From Phycisphaerae bacterium (GTDB taxonomy: Bacteria > Planctomycetota > Phycisphaerae > Phycisphaerales > SM1A02): a stretch of 64,000 nucleotides of DNA. The notes beneath the pieces were generated by a model that ran no database searches, was not told where the DNA came from, and saw only the letters and a list, made by a program, of their open reading frames with translations. This document shows positions 7,364-16,633 of the stretch, in pieces; position 1 is the first letter of the stretch, and the number at the start of each line of letters is the position of its first letter. The stretch spans positions 62,001-126,000 of the forward strand of contig JAEUIU010000038.1 in assembly GCA_016795065.1 (NCBI GenBank), read 5' to 3'. Both the position numbers and the translations under genes were made by a program.

Positions 7364-9696
7364 TGCTCCGTGACTCCTTTCCGAACGGAAATCACGGCGG
7401 TGGCGCTCCCGATGAGTGTCGTCGGAGCGTCGAGACCCTCGTCAGGACAGACGCGGCCCAGAAAAGTCGGATGAGCCTTGCGATACCAGAGTCTCGCCTC
7501 GACGCGAAGGCATCCCACGTCGTGAGACTCGAAGGCGAAGCTCACCGAACGATTGCGATTGCCATGCTCGACGCCTGGAGCGTTCGGCGCCCGCACGCTG
7601 GCTGGACAAGCCAGACCCACTGCGGCACGATCGGTCATCCCCGCGAAGAGCGACCTCGCGTTTCGCTTGCCGACGAGATCCCACAAGTTGTGCCGATCGA
7701 TTAGCTCGCCGTCGCGATCAAATCCGTCTGCCTTGAAGTGAAGTGGAGAGTCGGCCACGTCTCCTCGTCCATTCAGTCCACCGACGTGCCGGATGACCAC
7801 CCCATGCTCGTCCACCACCATGATCTCGAGCCAGCTCTCGATCATGTCCAGAGGTCCCGTCGGAAAGTCGTGGCCGGCCTTGTTGTTTGTGACCCGAACT
7901 CCGATGGTGGTCGCCACGCCGGGCGGAAGCTCGGCAGGGGCATCGATCTCAACAAGTACCGTCGGGCCAGACGCCCAACGATCCTCGATTTCCGGAATCG
8001 GAATCTCCCCGCGAAGCCACGACTCGATCAATTCGACGTGTTCCTCTCCGCCCTCCAATTTCTGAAGGAGGGGCACATACTGATTCGCTCCGAGCATTCG
8101 ATGACTGCGGTGCCTTCCATCGCCTTCACGACGATGGCGATCGACGACGTCGCCCCGAGCTGGGTCAAAACTCGCCTGGAGCGGCATGTGACACTCGCGG
8201 CAGGTCACGGTCCGATCGCTCTCGTAGCCGCGATTCCAATGGCTGTTCTTCCAACTGTCGTATTGGTTCTGGCCTTGCACCTTTCCGATGTCCCGGTTGA
8301 TTTCGCGATCCATGTACTGCTTGTGGCAGGCACCGCAGAACTCCGGCGTTCGATGGAGCGCTCGCGAGTAGCTGGCCACGTGATGCTCCGGCGCTGCCCG
8401 GATGAGAAAGTCGCTCACCAGCGCTTCGATGGCGCTCTCGGGCTCCTCGTAGATGTAGCGGATCGGCGGGCGAATGGTGTAGTCAGCGTTGCCTTGCACG
8501 TCGGCCTGTACGATCGAGTGGCACACCAAGCATGACACCCCCTCGTCAGCCCCTTCGGCGCTGAGAGTGACGTTCGCCCCGTTCTTCGCTCCGGCGAGGA
8601 GCGAGATGGGATCGTGACAACCTGCGCAGTACCGTGTGTGCTCGGGCGTCGTCTCCACGGCCATCAACGACTGCACCCGCTGGAACAGATGGTCCATCGA
8701 GGAATACCGGTGCGCGCTGGGCAGCCACTCACGGTAAATCTGCTCGTGACACCTGCCGCAATTGGCCGAGCCGGAAAGGCGGCTTGGCACCACAGCCCCT
8801 TCCAGACGCACTCGCTCCGCTGCGGCAGCGAGGGCCTCATCGACCCGCGAACGGGCGTGCGCGTCGCATTCGATTGCGTCAAGGCCCTGCTGGACCCGGC
8901 CGAAGAGCCCGATCGGTTCAGCTTCCATCCCGGCGATCGCGGCTTCCAGGTGCGGCCAGCGATCGTCGCCGACAGCTTGGCGGACGTTGACAAGCGTTTC
9001 ACGCTCCCAAGCCCCGGCATCCATCCGGACCAGGCTGGGGGAGAAGGGGCGGTCCTCTCCGAAGCGCCAGTTGTATGTAGCGGGGAACGGCACGGCTGTA
9101 GGAGACTCGGCGTAGGCGTGTGCCCAGATGACGCACACCACCAAGCCGCTTCCCCCGATGAGGGCGCTACCAAGCAGGTAGCGACGGCGCGCTGCTCGAA
9201 GATGAAGCCGGGCGCACGGGTTGTTGACCGAACGGACGACCGACGCAAGGAGATGGACCGCAACGAGGACCACCACCGCCATTCCCGAGACCAGATGTGC
9301 CAGGTCCCATCCCCTCGAGACCCGATCGCTAAAGAGCGCCTCGCATGTTTCGACGCCGCCACTCCCATGACTGACGAGGACCGCGAACGCCGCGACATAG
9401 CCCAGAAACTGGAGATGGCTCAGTTGCCCCTGCCCCCGCCGCCGCCAGTGGCGGACGAGGTACCACGACACCGGCGCCAGCGACAGGAGCCCAACGATGG
9501 AATGGACGAGCAGTGTGACCTGGGTGAAGACCGAGAAGCCTGAAGAGAGGTGTACCGCACCGGAGCTTGCAAGAAACACCAGCATTCCGCCTACCAGAAC
9601 CGCGAGCGGCGATCGCCATTCACGAGCCGGGTCGAGTCGGTGTCGTGTTGCCGGCCGCTCCGGAGGCGGTATTGGGGCTGCTTGATTCTCGTGCAT
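7360..9696 (-). CDS. Membrane cytochrome b-like/pentaheme cytochrome c fusion
   Basis: The start chosen is ATG 9696; the frame is open to 9993 but that stretch would cross the divergent control region. A GAGGAA lies 12 bases upstream. The 778-aa product begins with five hydrophobic segments (about 30-50, 60-80, 93-112, 131-154, 173-193) bearing histidines at 49, 65, 83, 110, 134 and 148, suitable as ligands of b-type hemes. A periplasmic part follows with five CxxCH heme c motifs (C313, C357, C389, C454, C499), arranged as in cytochrome c554-like multiheme proteins. The C-terminal 240 residues are beta-rich. It probably passes electrons between the quinone pool and periplasmic partners; substrate unknown. 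It is first in a coupled operon with the FG-GAP protein and NnrS. Heme attachment would need the CcsA/ResB pair encoded at 31-35 kb. Confidence 0.85.
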   Translation of the reverse strand: MHENQAAPIPPPERPATRHRLDPAREWRSPLAVLVGGMLVFLASSGAVHLSSGFSVFTQVTLLVHSIVGLLSLAPVSWYLVRHWRRRGQGQLSHLQFLGYVAAFAVLVSHGSGGVETCEALFSDRVSRGWDLAHLVSGMAVVVLVAVHLLASVVRSVNNPCARLHLRAARRRYLLGSALIGGSGLVVCVIWAHAYAESPTAVPFPATYNWRFGEDRPFSPSLVRMDAGAWERETLVNVRQAVGDDRWPHLEAAIAGMEAEPIGLFGRVQQGLDAIECDAHARSRVDEALAAAAERVRLEGAVVPSRLSGSANCGRCHEQIYREWLPSAHRYSSMDHLFQRVQSLMAVETTPEHTRYCAGCHDPISLLAGAKNGANVTLSAEGADEGVSCLVCHSIVQADVQGNADYTIRPPIRYIYEEPESAIEALVSDFLIRAAPEHHVASYSRALHRTPEFCGACHKQYMDREINRDIGKVQGQNQYDSWKNSHWNRGYESDRTVTCRECHMPLQASFDPARGDVVDRHRREGDGRHRSHRMLGANQYVPLLQKLEGGEEHVELIESWLRGEIPIPEIEDRWASGPTVLVEIDAPAELPPGVATTIGVRVTNNKAGHDFPTGPLDMIESWLEIMVVDEHGVVIRHVGGLNGRGDVADSPLHFKADGFDRDGELIDRHNLWDLVGKRNARSLFAGMTDRAAVGLACPASVRAPNAPGVEHGNRNRSVSFAFESHDVGCLRVEARLWYRKAHPTFLGRVCPDEGLDAPTTLIGSATAVISVRKGVTEQ

Positions 9697-9917
9697 CTGG
9701 GCTATCGATTCCTCGAGCGTCGGTCGTGCTGGGCCCTGTCTGAGAACCCAGCGCCAGCCAAAGAGCGAACGCGACACCCCGAGAGGGCCGTGCCCTTCGC
9801 TCGACGCCAGCGGGGTTTTCAGACAGAGCCTCACCCAGCCGGTGCTTGCCGAACCTTGGTGCTTGGCGCTGGATCGACTTGACCACCCCAGCCGAGAAGG
9901 CAGTATACACCATTTCC

Positions 9918-9937
9918 GGATATCCATGTTCGGATAT
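9918..9937. promoter_or_regulatory. Candidate operator dyad in the divergent promoter region
   Basis: Between the divergent starts at 9696 and 9953 lies ATATCC-N6-GGATAT (9920-9937), overlapping a second palindrome GGATATCC (9918-9925) and a direct repeat CGGATAT (9917 and 9931). A symmetric site here could control both the cytochrome/NnrS operon and the iron-sulfur gene. The binding protein is unknown; a redox or nitric-oxide sensing regulator would fit the genes but this is a guess. Confidence 0.45.
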
Positions 9938-9952
9938 TCTGCAGCTGTCGCC

Positions 9953-11671
9953 ATGCCGAACCCGAGCACCACCTCCGACAGGAACGCCTCCAAGAAAGGC
10001 CCCCGCGGTACGGGGCACGCGATTCACCTTCCCGTCCTCACAGGGCCCCATAACGCCAGCGGGCAGGGGGTGGCGGAGGGGGCCGAGCGTCTTCGCCGCC
10101 GGCGACGGCTCCGGCTGTTCGTTCTGCTGGGGGTCCACGTCCTCATTGCCGTTCACCTCACTCACTGGCTCGTCACCGGCGAGTCGATCGGACGGTTCGT
10201 CCTCTCAGACGCGATGGAGGCGCTTGAGCTTGGTCGGATCGGACCGGGAGCCCTGCTCTTCGCCGCAGCCATGTCGGTGACGCTTGTCGCGGGCCGATGG
10301 CTCTGCGGGTGGGCGTGTCACATGGGAGCCCTTCAGGACGGGTGTGCATGGGTCCTTCGCCGACTCGGACTGCGCCCGAGGCCGTTTCGAACCCACGTGC
10401 TCGGGTACGTGCCACTCATCACGGCATTTCTGATGTTCGCCTGGCCGACACTGCGTCGTGTGGTTTTCGCGCCACTCGCAGATCACCTGCCCTTCGTCGT
10501 GCCATCCTGGCTCGCCTCGCACGCTCCGGCCCCCGCGTGGCAGTGGCAACTGACCAGCGAACACCTCTGGCGCGGACTTCCTTCCGCCGCGGTCGCCATT
10601 CCATTTCTCCTCGTCTGTGGCGGCGCAACGGTCTTCTTCCTTGGCACGCGCGGCTTCTGTCGCTATGGGTGCCCGTATGGAGGAGCGTTTTCGGCAGCAG
10701 AGCCCATCGCTCCAATGCGCGTGACCGTCGACCTGGCCATCTGCGATGGTTGCGGTCGCTGTACGGCCGCATGCAACTCAGGTGTCACGGTGCACGAAGA
10801 GGTACGAGCCCACGGCCGCGTGATCTCAAGCGGATGCCAGAGAAGCTTGGATTGCATTGCCGTTTGCCCGCACCAGGCATTGCGTCTCGGCGTGGCGAAA
10901 CCTGCATGGATGGCCGATGGTGCCATCCTCGATCACCATCGATTCGATACGAGCCTCGGAGAGGAGATCCTTCTCGGATCGGCATTTCTTGTGGCGTTCC
11001 TAGCTAGCCGTGGCCTGTATGGGATCATCCCGCTCTTCTTCGCACTGGGCATTGCGATTTGCGTCACTTCGCTTGCCTGGCACCTCTGGCGAACCGCGAG
11101 GACTGGCGTCGGATCCCTTTGCGGCATGGCGCTGAGAAAAGGCGGCCAATGGACACTCGCAGGAAGCGTCAGCATCGTCGCCGGAGGGATTCTTGGCGGC
11201 ATCGTTCTTCACTCCTTCGGCATCCAAGCCTGCCTCTGGCACGCCGGCCGCCTGGACGACCGAATCGTCGCTCCACGGAGTGCTGCATTCTCGAGTCTGC
11301 CCTCGATCCTCGGGCCCGCCGACGAGAAGGTCGCTCAGGAAGCGCTGGATTGGTACCTAACGGCCGGGTCCCTTGGAAAGGGAGGATGGGGACTCGCCGG
11401 TACGCCAGCCGCCGATGTGCGCGTCGGATGGCTGCGGCTTCTGCTTCGTGACTATCGCGGCGCGGCTGACGCGCTGTGCGCTGCAATTCCTTGGGCAGAG
11501 GATCCGGACCGGCTGGTCGCCGATCTTGCCCGCGTTCTTCTGCTCGCGGATGACCCGGACGGGGCGGTCCAGGCCCTTGAAGCGTTCATCGGCACCGGTG
11601 GGGAGTGCGAGGAGTGCCGAAGACTCCTCCGTGCAATGTCCGCGAACACGAGGGAGAGAGTAGCTCCCTGA
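9953..11671 (+). CDS. NapH/NosR-like 4Fe-4S membrane protein with C-terminal helical domain
   Basis: The 572-aa protein has membrane segments with paired cysteine motifs CGWACHMG (C118, C122) and CRYGCPYG (C236, C240), the signature of the NapH/NosR/CcoG family that links quinol to periplasmic reductases. Then comes a ferredoxin motif CDGCGRCTAAC (264-274) and a second motif in which the second cysteine is replaced by serine (C295, S298, C301, C305). Two more hydrophobic stretches and a TPR-like helical tail of about 150 residues follow. The start at ATG 9953 leaves the operator dyad upstream; in-frame ATG 9926 would start inside the dyad. The gene is divergent from the multiheme cytochrome operon, so a shared electron-transfer route is likely. 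Which cluster is lost through S298 is uncertain. Confidence 0.82.
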   Translation: MPNPSTTSDRNASKKGPRGTGHAIHLPVLTGPHNASGQGVAEGAERLRRRRRLRLFVLLGVHVLIAVHLTHWLVTGESIGRFVLSDAMEALELGRIGPGALLFAAAMSVTLVAGRWLCGWACHMGALQDGCAWVLRRLGLRPRPFRTHVLGYVPLITAFLMFAWPTLRRVVFAPLADHLPFVVPSWLASHAPAPAWQWQLTSEHLWRGLPSAAVAIPFLLVCGGATVFFLGTRGFCRYGCPYGGAFSAAEPIAPMRVTVDLAICDGCGRCTAACNSGVTVHEEVRAHGRVISSGCQRSLDCIAVCPHQALRLGVAKPAWMADGAILDHHRFDTSLGEEILLGSAFLVAFLASRGLYGIIPLFFALGIAICVTSLAWHLWRTARTGVGSLCGMALRKGGQWTLAGSVSIVAGGILGGIVLHSFGIQACLWHAGRLDDRIVAPRSAAFSSLPSILGPADEKVAQEALDWYLTAGSLGKGGWGLAGTPAADVRVGWLRLLLRDYRGAADALCAAIPWAEDPDRLVADLARVLLLADDPDGAVQALEAFIGTGGECEECRRLLRAMSANTRERVAP

Positions 11672-11772
11672 TCCGATGCCAGGACCGCGCGACGGGGCTC
11701 GTCCACGGCGTCAGTCAGCCCGATCGGTTGTCGCTGGGCACCTGAACCGGCATCTGCTACGTTTCTCGTCCC

Positions 11773-13056
11773 ATGTTCGACATCGAATACGTCCACGCCC
11801 GACAGGTTCTTGACTCCCGCGGCAACCCGACGATCGAATGCGAGGTGATGCTTTCCGGCGGCGACAGCGGCCGGGCGGCCGTACCGAGCGGAGCCAGCAC
11901 CGGCGAGCGCGAGGCGGTCGAGCTGCGCGATGGCGACAAGAAGCGTTTTCTCGGCAAGGGCGTCAGCAAGGCGGTCAAGAACGTCAACGAGAAGATCGCT
12001 CCCGAGCTCTTCGGTCTCGATGCCCGTGACCAGCTCGAGATCGATCGGACGATGCTCGCCCTCGACGGCACCACGAACAAGTCGAAGTTGGGGGCGAACG
12101 CGACGCTCGCCGTTTCGCTCGCGGTCGCCCACGCCGCTGCGGCAGCGACCAACCAGCCGCTCTACCGCTACGTCGGCGGCGTGCAGGGACGCCGGCTGCC
12201 GGCCCCGATGCTGAACATCCTGAACGGCGGCAAGCACGCCGACAACACCGTGGACTTCCAGGAGTTCATGGTTCAGCCGACCGGCTTCCCCACCTTCGGC
12301 GATGCGATGCGGGCCGGCGTCGAGATCTACCACTCGCTCCGCGGCATCCTCCACGACAAGCACCTCTCGACGGCGGTCGGTGACGAGGGCGGCTTCGCCC
12401 CCAACCTCAAGACCAACGAAGAGGCGTGCGAACTGATCGCGATCGCGGTCGAGAAGGCCGGCTACGACCTTGGCCGTCAGGTCCAGATCGCCCTCGACCC
12501 GGCGATGAGCGAACTCGCCAACGAGGCGAAGGCCGTCAAGAAGAAGGGCTACCGCTTCTTCAAGAGCGATCCGAAGAAGGTCGTCTCGAGCGATGAGATG
12601 ATCGACCTCTGGTCGCGGTGGGCCTCGAAGTGGCCGATTCGCTCGATTGAGGACGGCCTGGCCGAGGACGACTGGTCGGGCTGGAAGAAGCTCACCGATG
12701 CCCTCGGTGCGAAGGTCCAGCTCGTCGGCGACGACCTCTTCTGCACCAACGCCGCGATCCTGGCCGAGGGGATCAAGAAGGGCTGCGCCAACGCGGTCTT
12801 GGTCAAGGTGAACCAAATCGGGACACTCACCGAAACCATCGAGACCGTCAGCCTGGCCCACCGGTCGAACTACCGCACGATCATGAGCCACCGCTCGGGC
12901 GAAACCGAAGACGCCACGATCGCCGACCTCGCCGTGGCCCTCAACTGCGGCCAGATCAAGACCGGCGCCCCCTGCCGAAGCGACCGGAACGCCAAGTACA
13001 ACCAGCTTCTCCGGATCGCGGAAGAGTTGGGCGACGGGGCTCAGTTCGGCGTCTGA
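11773..13056 (+). CDS. eno: Enolase
   Basis: A full-length (427 aa) enolase that interconverts 2-phosphoglycerate and phosphoenolpyruvate in glycolysis and gluconeogenesis, in the cytoplasm. It opens with [12 protein letters not shown], the conserved N-terminal loop. It also has [16 protein letters not shown], the metal-site region [11 protein letters not shown], the signature [12 protein letters not shown] and the active-site stretch [18 protein letters not shown]. No expected residue appears lost. The start ATG 11773 has no clear Shine-Dalgarno. The gene stands alone: about 100 bases separate it from the iron-sulfur gene upstream and 44 bases from the radical SAM gene downstream. Confidence 0.98.
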   Translation: MFDIEYVHARQVLDSRGNPTIECEVMLSGGDSGRAAVPSGASTGEREAVELRDGDKKRFLGKGVSKAVKNVNEKIAPELFGLDARDQLEIDRTMLALDGTTNKSKLGANATLAVSLAVAHAAAAATNQPLYRYVGGVQGRRLPAPMLNILNGGKHADNTVDFQEFMVQPTGFPTFGDAMRAGVEIYHSLRGILHDKHLSTAVGDEGGFAPNLKTNEEACELIAIAVEKAGYDLGRQVQIALDPAMSELANEAKAVKKKGYRFFKSDPKKVVSSDEMIDLWSRWASKWPIRSIEDGLAEDDWSGWKKLTDALGAKVQLVGDDLFCTNAAILAEGIKKGCANAVLVKVNQIGTLTETIETVSLAHRSNYRTIMSHRSGETEDATIADLAVALNCGQIKTGAPCRSDRNAKYNQLLRIAEELGDGAQFGV

Positions 13057-13100
13057 GTGGGCCGAGGCATCCCGAAGGGTGAGGGCACCGTATAGCTCGC

Positions 13101-14000
13101 GTGTGTGGTCGCATTGCCAACTCCGCGTTCCCCGGGTCGCAACGACCGGATCGTGATGCGATCCTCGACCGGGCCCGCCGAGCAAGGGCCTTGCTCGCCT
13201 CCTGCGAACTCTGCGAGCACCGTTGCCGGGTCGACCGATCGCGGCCCGAACCGCCCGCCGAGCGCACCCCCTGCGCCCTGGGTGCCGAGTCACGGGTCTT
13301 CAAACGCCACGTCAGCTTCGCCGAGGAGATCGAACTCCTCCCCAGCTACATGGTCTATTTCGCTGGCTGCAATCTGCGATGCCGGTGGTGTGTTCAGGGA
13401 CCGACCTGCTTCGCGCCGACGGCCGGTGCGGTGGTCGATCCGCGGGCCCTGGCAAGCGAATGCTCGCGGGTGGTCGCCCGAGGCGCGAAGACGATCAACC
13501 TGTTAGGCGGCGAACCGAGCATTCACCTCCACACGCTGCTTGAGCTTGCCGCGGAAGCACCTTCCGACGCCCCCTTGCCGCTGGCGCTCAACTCCAACAT
13601 GTACATGACCGAGGAGGTGCTGGACCTTCTCGACGGCCTCGTCGGGATCTACGTCGCCGATCACAAGTTCGGAAACGACGCCTGTGCCGAGCGGCTCTCC
13701 GGGGCGATCCGCTACACCGCCGTGGTCCAGCGGAACCTCCTCATCGCCGCGCGGCAGGCCCCGATCATCGTGCGACATCTCCTCATGCCTGGGCACCTGG
13801 CCTGTTGTCTTGAACCGGTCGCGAGGTGGGTCGCCGATCACCTCCCCGAGGCGACCTTCTCCCTGATGACCAGTTACGTCCCCGCATGGAAGGCGGCGCA
13901 CGATCCCGGCCCGCTCGGGGGGACATCGCATCCGGACGAGGTTTCCCAGGCCGAAGCCCTGGTCCGTTCGCTCGGCCTTCGACGCGAGGGAGTCCCGTGA
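13101..14000 (+). CDS. PflX-like radical SAM protein
   Basis: A 299-residue protein starting at GTG 13101. An N-terminal cysteine cluster (CELCEHRC) precedes the radical SAM motif CNLRCRWC, which has the spacing CxxxCxxC that binds the [4Fe-4S] cluster cleaving S-adenosylmethionine. A Gly-rich LLGGEPSIH segment, seen in pyruvate formate-lyase activase relatives, follows. The combination CxxC...C plus the radical SAM core resembles the PflX family, whose substrates are unknown. Its stop overlaps the next gene by four bases (GTGA), so it is the first gene of the Ycf46 set. It contains the octamer CTGTTAGG (13500-13507) encoding Leu-Leu. Whether it modifies a protein of this operon is an open question. 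Confidence 0.85.
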   Translation: MCGRIANSAFPGSQRPDRDAILDRARRARALLASCELCEHRCRVDRSRPEPPAERTPCALGAESRVFKRHVSFAEEIELLPSYMVYFAGCNLRCRWCVQGPTCFAPTAGAVVDPRALASECSRVVARGAKTINLLGGEPSIHLHTLLELAAEAPSDAPLPLALNSNMYMTEEVLDLLDGLVGIYVADHKFGNDACAERLSGAIRYTAVVQRNLLIAARQAPIIVRHLLMPGHLACCLEPVARWVADHLPEATFSLMTSYVPAWKAAHDPGPLGGTSHPDEVSQAEALVRSLGLRREGVP

Positions 14001-14236
14001 ACGACCCGCCTTCGCCCAACCGCCCGACCTCGGACCGCCCCTCTGACGACACCGTGTGGGGCCGTGATCTCGAGGTTGAGATCCGGATCATGCGCGACGG
14101 GCGCATCTCCTTTCACGATATTCCACTCGACATGCTCCCGGTCTTACGTACCTTGTGTCCAGACGACCCGCTCCTCGCCCAACGCGAGGCAGCGGCAAGT
14201 GCGATGCTCGAAAAGGAACCACCTTCCCGTGAATGA
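13997..14236 (+). CDS. Small 79-aa protein of the Ycf46 operon
   Basis: The start is GTG 13997, overlapping the radical SAM stop by four bases; the longer open frame to 13826 lies inside that gene and is not used. The product has a Pro/Ser-rich head and a conserved-looking core, DLEVEIRIMRDGRISFHD, followed by an amphipathic helix (MLPVLRTL). The strand pattern IxIxxDGxIxF recalls the DUF2997 protein encoded at 16403, so a distant relationship is possible but not shown. It overlaps the AAA ATPase start by eight bases. Function unknown; context suggests a small partner of the ATPase. Confidence 0.65.
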   Translation: MNDPPSPNRPTSDRPSDDTVWGRDLEVEIRIMRDGRISFHDIPLDMLPVLRTLCPDDPLLAQREAAASAMLEKEPPSRE

Positions 14237-15860
14237 CCGGCTCGCCAGTCCTTCCAACCATCCCGCGACCGCGCTCACTCCTCCATCCGCCGTTGCCTCG
14301 ACACCGGACCAGCTTGAGCTCCTGATCCGGGCCCGCTATCCGATCATCTACATCGTCTCGTGGGAAGAGGCCCGCGTGACCCAGCATCTGCATCGGATCG
14401 CCCAAGAGCGGAAGAAGGACCTCCAGCTCTGGTCCGTCACGTCGGGTATGCGGAAGTACCCGCCCGCCGCCGCAGGCACCACCAACGTCAGCAAGCCGAA
14501 GGGACTCGCCGATCCGATTCAGGCTCTCGACACCGTCGTCGAGCACAAGGAACCAGCGATCTACCTCTTCAGCGACTTCCACCCGTTCATGCGGGCGAAC
14601 CCGTCGAACGTCGCGGTCGTTCGGAAACTCCGTGAGGCCGCGGCGGCGCTGAGTGACAGCTACAAGACGCTGGTCATCGTCGCACCGATGCTCGACATCG
14701 CCCCAGAGCTCGAGAAGGACGTCACGGTCCTGGACTATCCCCTTCCCGGGCCCGCCGAGTTCGCGGTGCTTCTCGATCGGATCTGCCACGACGTTTCTCA
14801 ACACTCGCGGATCAAGATCACCCTGGATGAGAAAGGCCGCGAAGCCCTCATCCGGGCGGCCCTCGGCCTGACACTGCAGGAAGCCGAGAACGTCTTTGCC
14901 AAGACGCTGGTCAACGATGGCCGTTTGAGCGCCGACGACGTCTCGGTGGTCTTCGCCGAAAAGCAGCAGATCATCCGCAAGAGCGGCCTTCTCGAATACT
15001 GCGACCCGGAGAGCGGAACCGAGGACGTCGGCGGTCTCGAACGACTGAAAGACTGGCTCGGCAAGCGCTCGCTGGCCTTCACCGATTCGGCCCGGGCCTT
15101 CGGTCTCCCCGCTCCAAAGGGCGTCCTGCTCGTCGGCATCCAAGGCTGCGGCAAGAGCCTTTGCGCGAAGGCTGTGAGCCGCGAATGGCGCATGCCGCTC
15201 TTGCGCTTCGACGTCGGGCGCATGTTCTCCAGCCTGGTCGGTTCGTCGGAAGAGAACATCCGCCGCGCACTGCAGGTCGCCGAAAGCATCGCTCCCGTGG
15301 TTCTCTGGGTGGATGAGATCGACAAGGCTTTCGCCGGATCGCAGGGCTCGGCCGGCACCGACGGCGGAACGACAGCCCGAGTGATGAGCACCTTCCTGAC
15401 CTGGCTTAGCGAAAAGAAGAAGCCGGTCTTCGTCCTGGCCACCGCCAACGACATCTCCCAACTGCCGCCGGAACTTCTCCGCAAGGGGCGCTTGGACGAG
15501 ATCTTCTTCGTCGACTTGCCGAATCTCCTCGAGCGGATCCGCATCGTCGAGATTCACCTGCGCAAGCGAGGCCGACCGCCGGAACGGTTTGACCTCGAAG
15601 CGATCGCGATGGCGACCGAAGGCTTCAGCGGCGCCGAGATCGAACAGAGTGTGATCAGCGCCCTCTATGACGTCTTCTACGCCAATCGCGAGCTCTCCAC
15701 CGACGACATGCTGAACGCCGCCCGCGAGACCGTGCCGCTCTCCCGCACCATGAGCGAACGGATCGACGAGCTTCGGGCATGGGCCCAAGGTCGGGCCCGC
15801 CCCGCCTCCAACCCTGACGCGACCTCAACCATCGCCCCGCGAAGGAAACTCGAGCTCTGA
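14229..15860 (+). CDS. Ycf46-type AAA ATPase
   Basis: The start is GTG 14229, preceded by AAAAGGAA at a good distance; the open frame reaches back to 14064 but that part overlaps the small gene out of frame. The 543-aa protein has a Ycf46-type N-terminal domain ([14 protein letters not shown] at about 37-50; about 30-260) and a classical AAA module: Walker A GIQGCGKS (303-310), Walker [10 protein letters not shown] (357-365), sensor ATAND (404-408) and arginine finger region RKGRLDE (418-424). It hydrolyses ATP to remodel an unknown target. Ycf46 is best known from cyanobacteria and plastids, and from memory it is found near Ycf35/DUF1257 and DUF2997 genes, as here. About 25 residues at each end look disordered. 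Regulation is probably through the coupled operon. Confidence 0.9.
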   Translation: MNDRLASPSNHPATALTPPSAVASTPDQLELLIRARYPIIYIVSWEEARVTQHLHRIAQERKKDLQLWSVTSGMRKYPPAAAGTTNVSKPKGLADPIQALDTVVEHKEPAIYLFSDFHPFMRANPSNVAVVRKLREAAAALSDSYKTLVIVAPMLDIAPELEKDVTVLDYPLPGPAEFAVLLDRICHDVSQHSRIKITLDEKGREALIRAALGLTLQEAENVFAKTLVNDGRLSADDVSVVFAEKQQIIRKSGLLEYCDPESGTEDVGGLERLKDWLGKRSLAFTDSARAFGLPAPKGVLLVGIQGCGKSLCAKAVSREWRMPLLRFDVGRMFSSLVGSSEENIRRALQVAESIAPVVLWVDEIDKAFAGSQGSAGTDGGTTARVMSTFLTWLSEKKKPVFVLATANDISQLPPELLRKGRLDEIFFVDLPNLLERIRIVEIHLRKRGRPPERFDLEAIAMATEGFSGAEIEQSVISALYDVFYANRELSTDDMLNAARETVPLSRTMSERIDELRAWAQGRARPASNPDATSTIAPRRKLEL

Positions 15861-15929
15861 CCGTTCGAGGTCGACGACCGATTCACCGCGCGGTGCACGA
15901 CCGCACATGACCCATCCAAGGAGCCCGCC

Positions 15930-16388
15930 ATGAGTACCGTCTGCGTCCTGACTCCGATGGTCATCGCCTCCTGGCCAGCGATTTCCGCGGCGGTCGCCGG
16001 CGTCGCCGCAGCGATGGGCTTCACCGTCATCGGTCCGGAGACGGTCGAGGAGCGGGTCTCTTCCACGCGTCGGGTCGAGACGGACGTCCCCCACAGCGAG
16101 ATCGTTGAGGAAGTGATGGAGCGCGGGCAGTCGATCCGCATCCAGCGGGACGACGTGATCGTCACCTTCGGCCGCGACGAGCGCGGGACCTGCACGGTCT
16201 GCGTCACCGGCGAGAAGCACTCGAAGTCCCAGCTTGAGGCGATCGGACAGGAGATCGCCGGGCGACTTGTTCAGCAGTTTGCCTATCACAAGCTCATGAC
16301 CGAACTCAACAGCCGCCACTACCGGATTGTGGAAGAGCAAGTCGGCCGCGATGAATCGATCCGCGTTCGTGTGCGGCTGGATCGATAG
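15930..16388 (+). CDS. DUF1257/Ycf35-like protein
   Basis: A 152-residue protein with a clear Shine-Dalgarno (AAGGAG) eight bases before ATG 15930. The N-terminal half is a short hydrophobic beta/alpha region; the C-terminal 40 residues (QQFAYHKLMTELNSRHYRIV, then EEQ and an IRVRVRL strand) match the end of the DUF1257/Ycf35 family, where an Ala-Tyr helix is followed by VVEEE and a final strand. Most of the family begins with a different N-terminal domain, so this could be a divergent member. It sits between the Ycf46 ATPase and a DUF2997 gene, the same company this family keeps elsewhere. Molecular role unknown. Confidence 0.72.
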   Translation: MSTVCVLTPMVIASWPAISAAVAGVAAAMGFTVIGPETVEERVSSTRRVETDVPHSEIVEEVMERGQSIRIQRDDVIVTFGRDERGTCTVCVTGEKHSKSQLEAIGQEIAGRLVQQFAYHKLMTELNSRHYRIVEEQVGRDESIRVRVRLDR

Positions 16389-16402
16389 CGAAAGGGAACC
16401 TC

Positions 16403-16612
16403 ATGAGCCAGCCCGAGTTTGACATCACCATCGGCAAGGACGGCACGGTCACCGTGAAGGTCACGGGCGTGAGCGGCGAGGAGTGCATCAAGCTCTCGGA
16501 CATGCTGAAGGAGATCATCGGCCGCGAGGAGTCCCGTTCCCTGACAGGCGAGTTCTACGGCCCCGGAGCGGCGGTCCGTATCGAGACCCAGGTGCGATCT
16601 CGGACGACCTGA
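16403..16612 (+). CDS. DUF2997 protein
   Basis: A 69-residue protein beginning at ATG 16403, 14 bases past the preceding stop, with AAGGGAA just upstream. It has the DUF2997 pattern: a strand IxIxxDGTVTVKVTGV, a GEEC turn and a helix KLSDMLKEIIG, then a short charged C-terminal strand. The cysteine in GEEC is typical of the family. DUF2997 proteins have no assigned activity. The gene lies directly after the DUF1257-like gene and 21 bases before the zinc-ribbon membrane gene, consistent with one transcript. Confidence 0.82.
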   Translation: MSQPEFDITIGKDGTVTVKVTGVSGEECIKLSDMLKEIIGREESRSLTGEFYGPGAAVRIETQVRSRTT

Positions 16613-16633
16613 TGGAGACGAACTGGTCAGGCG

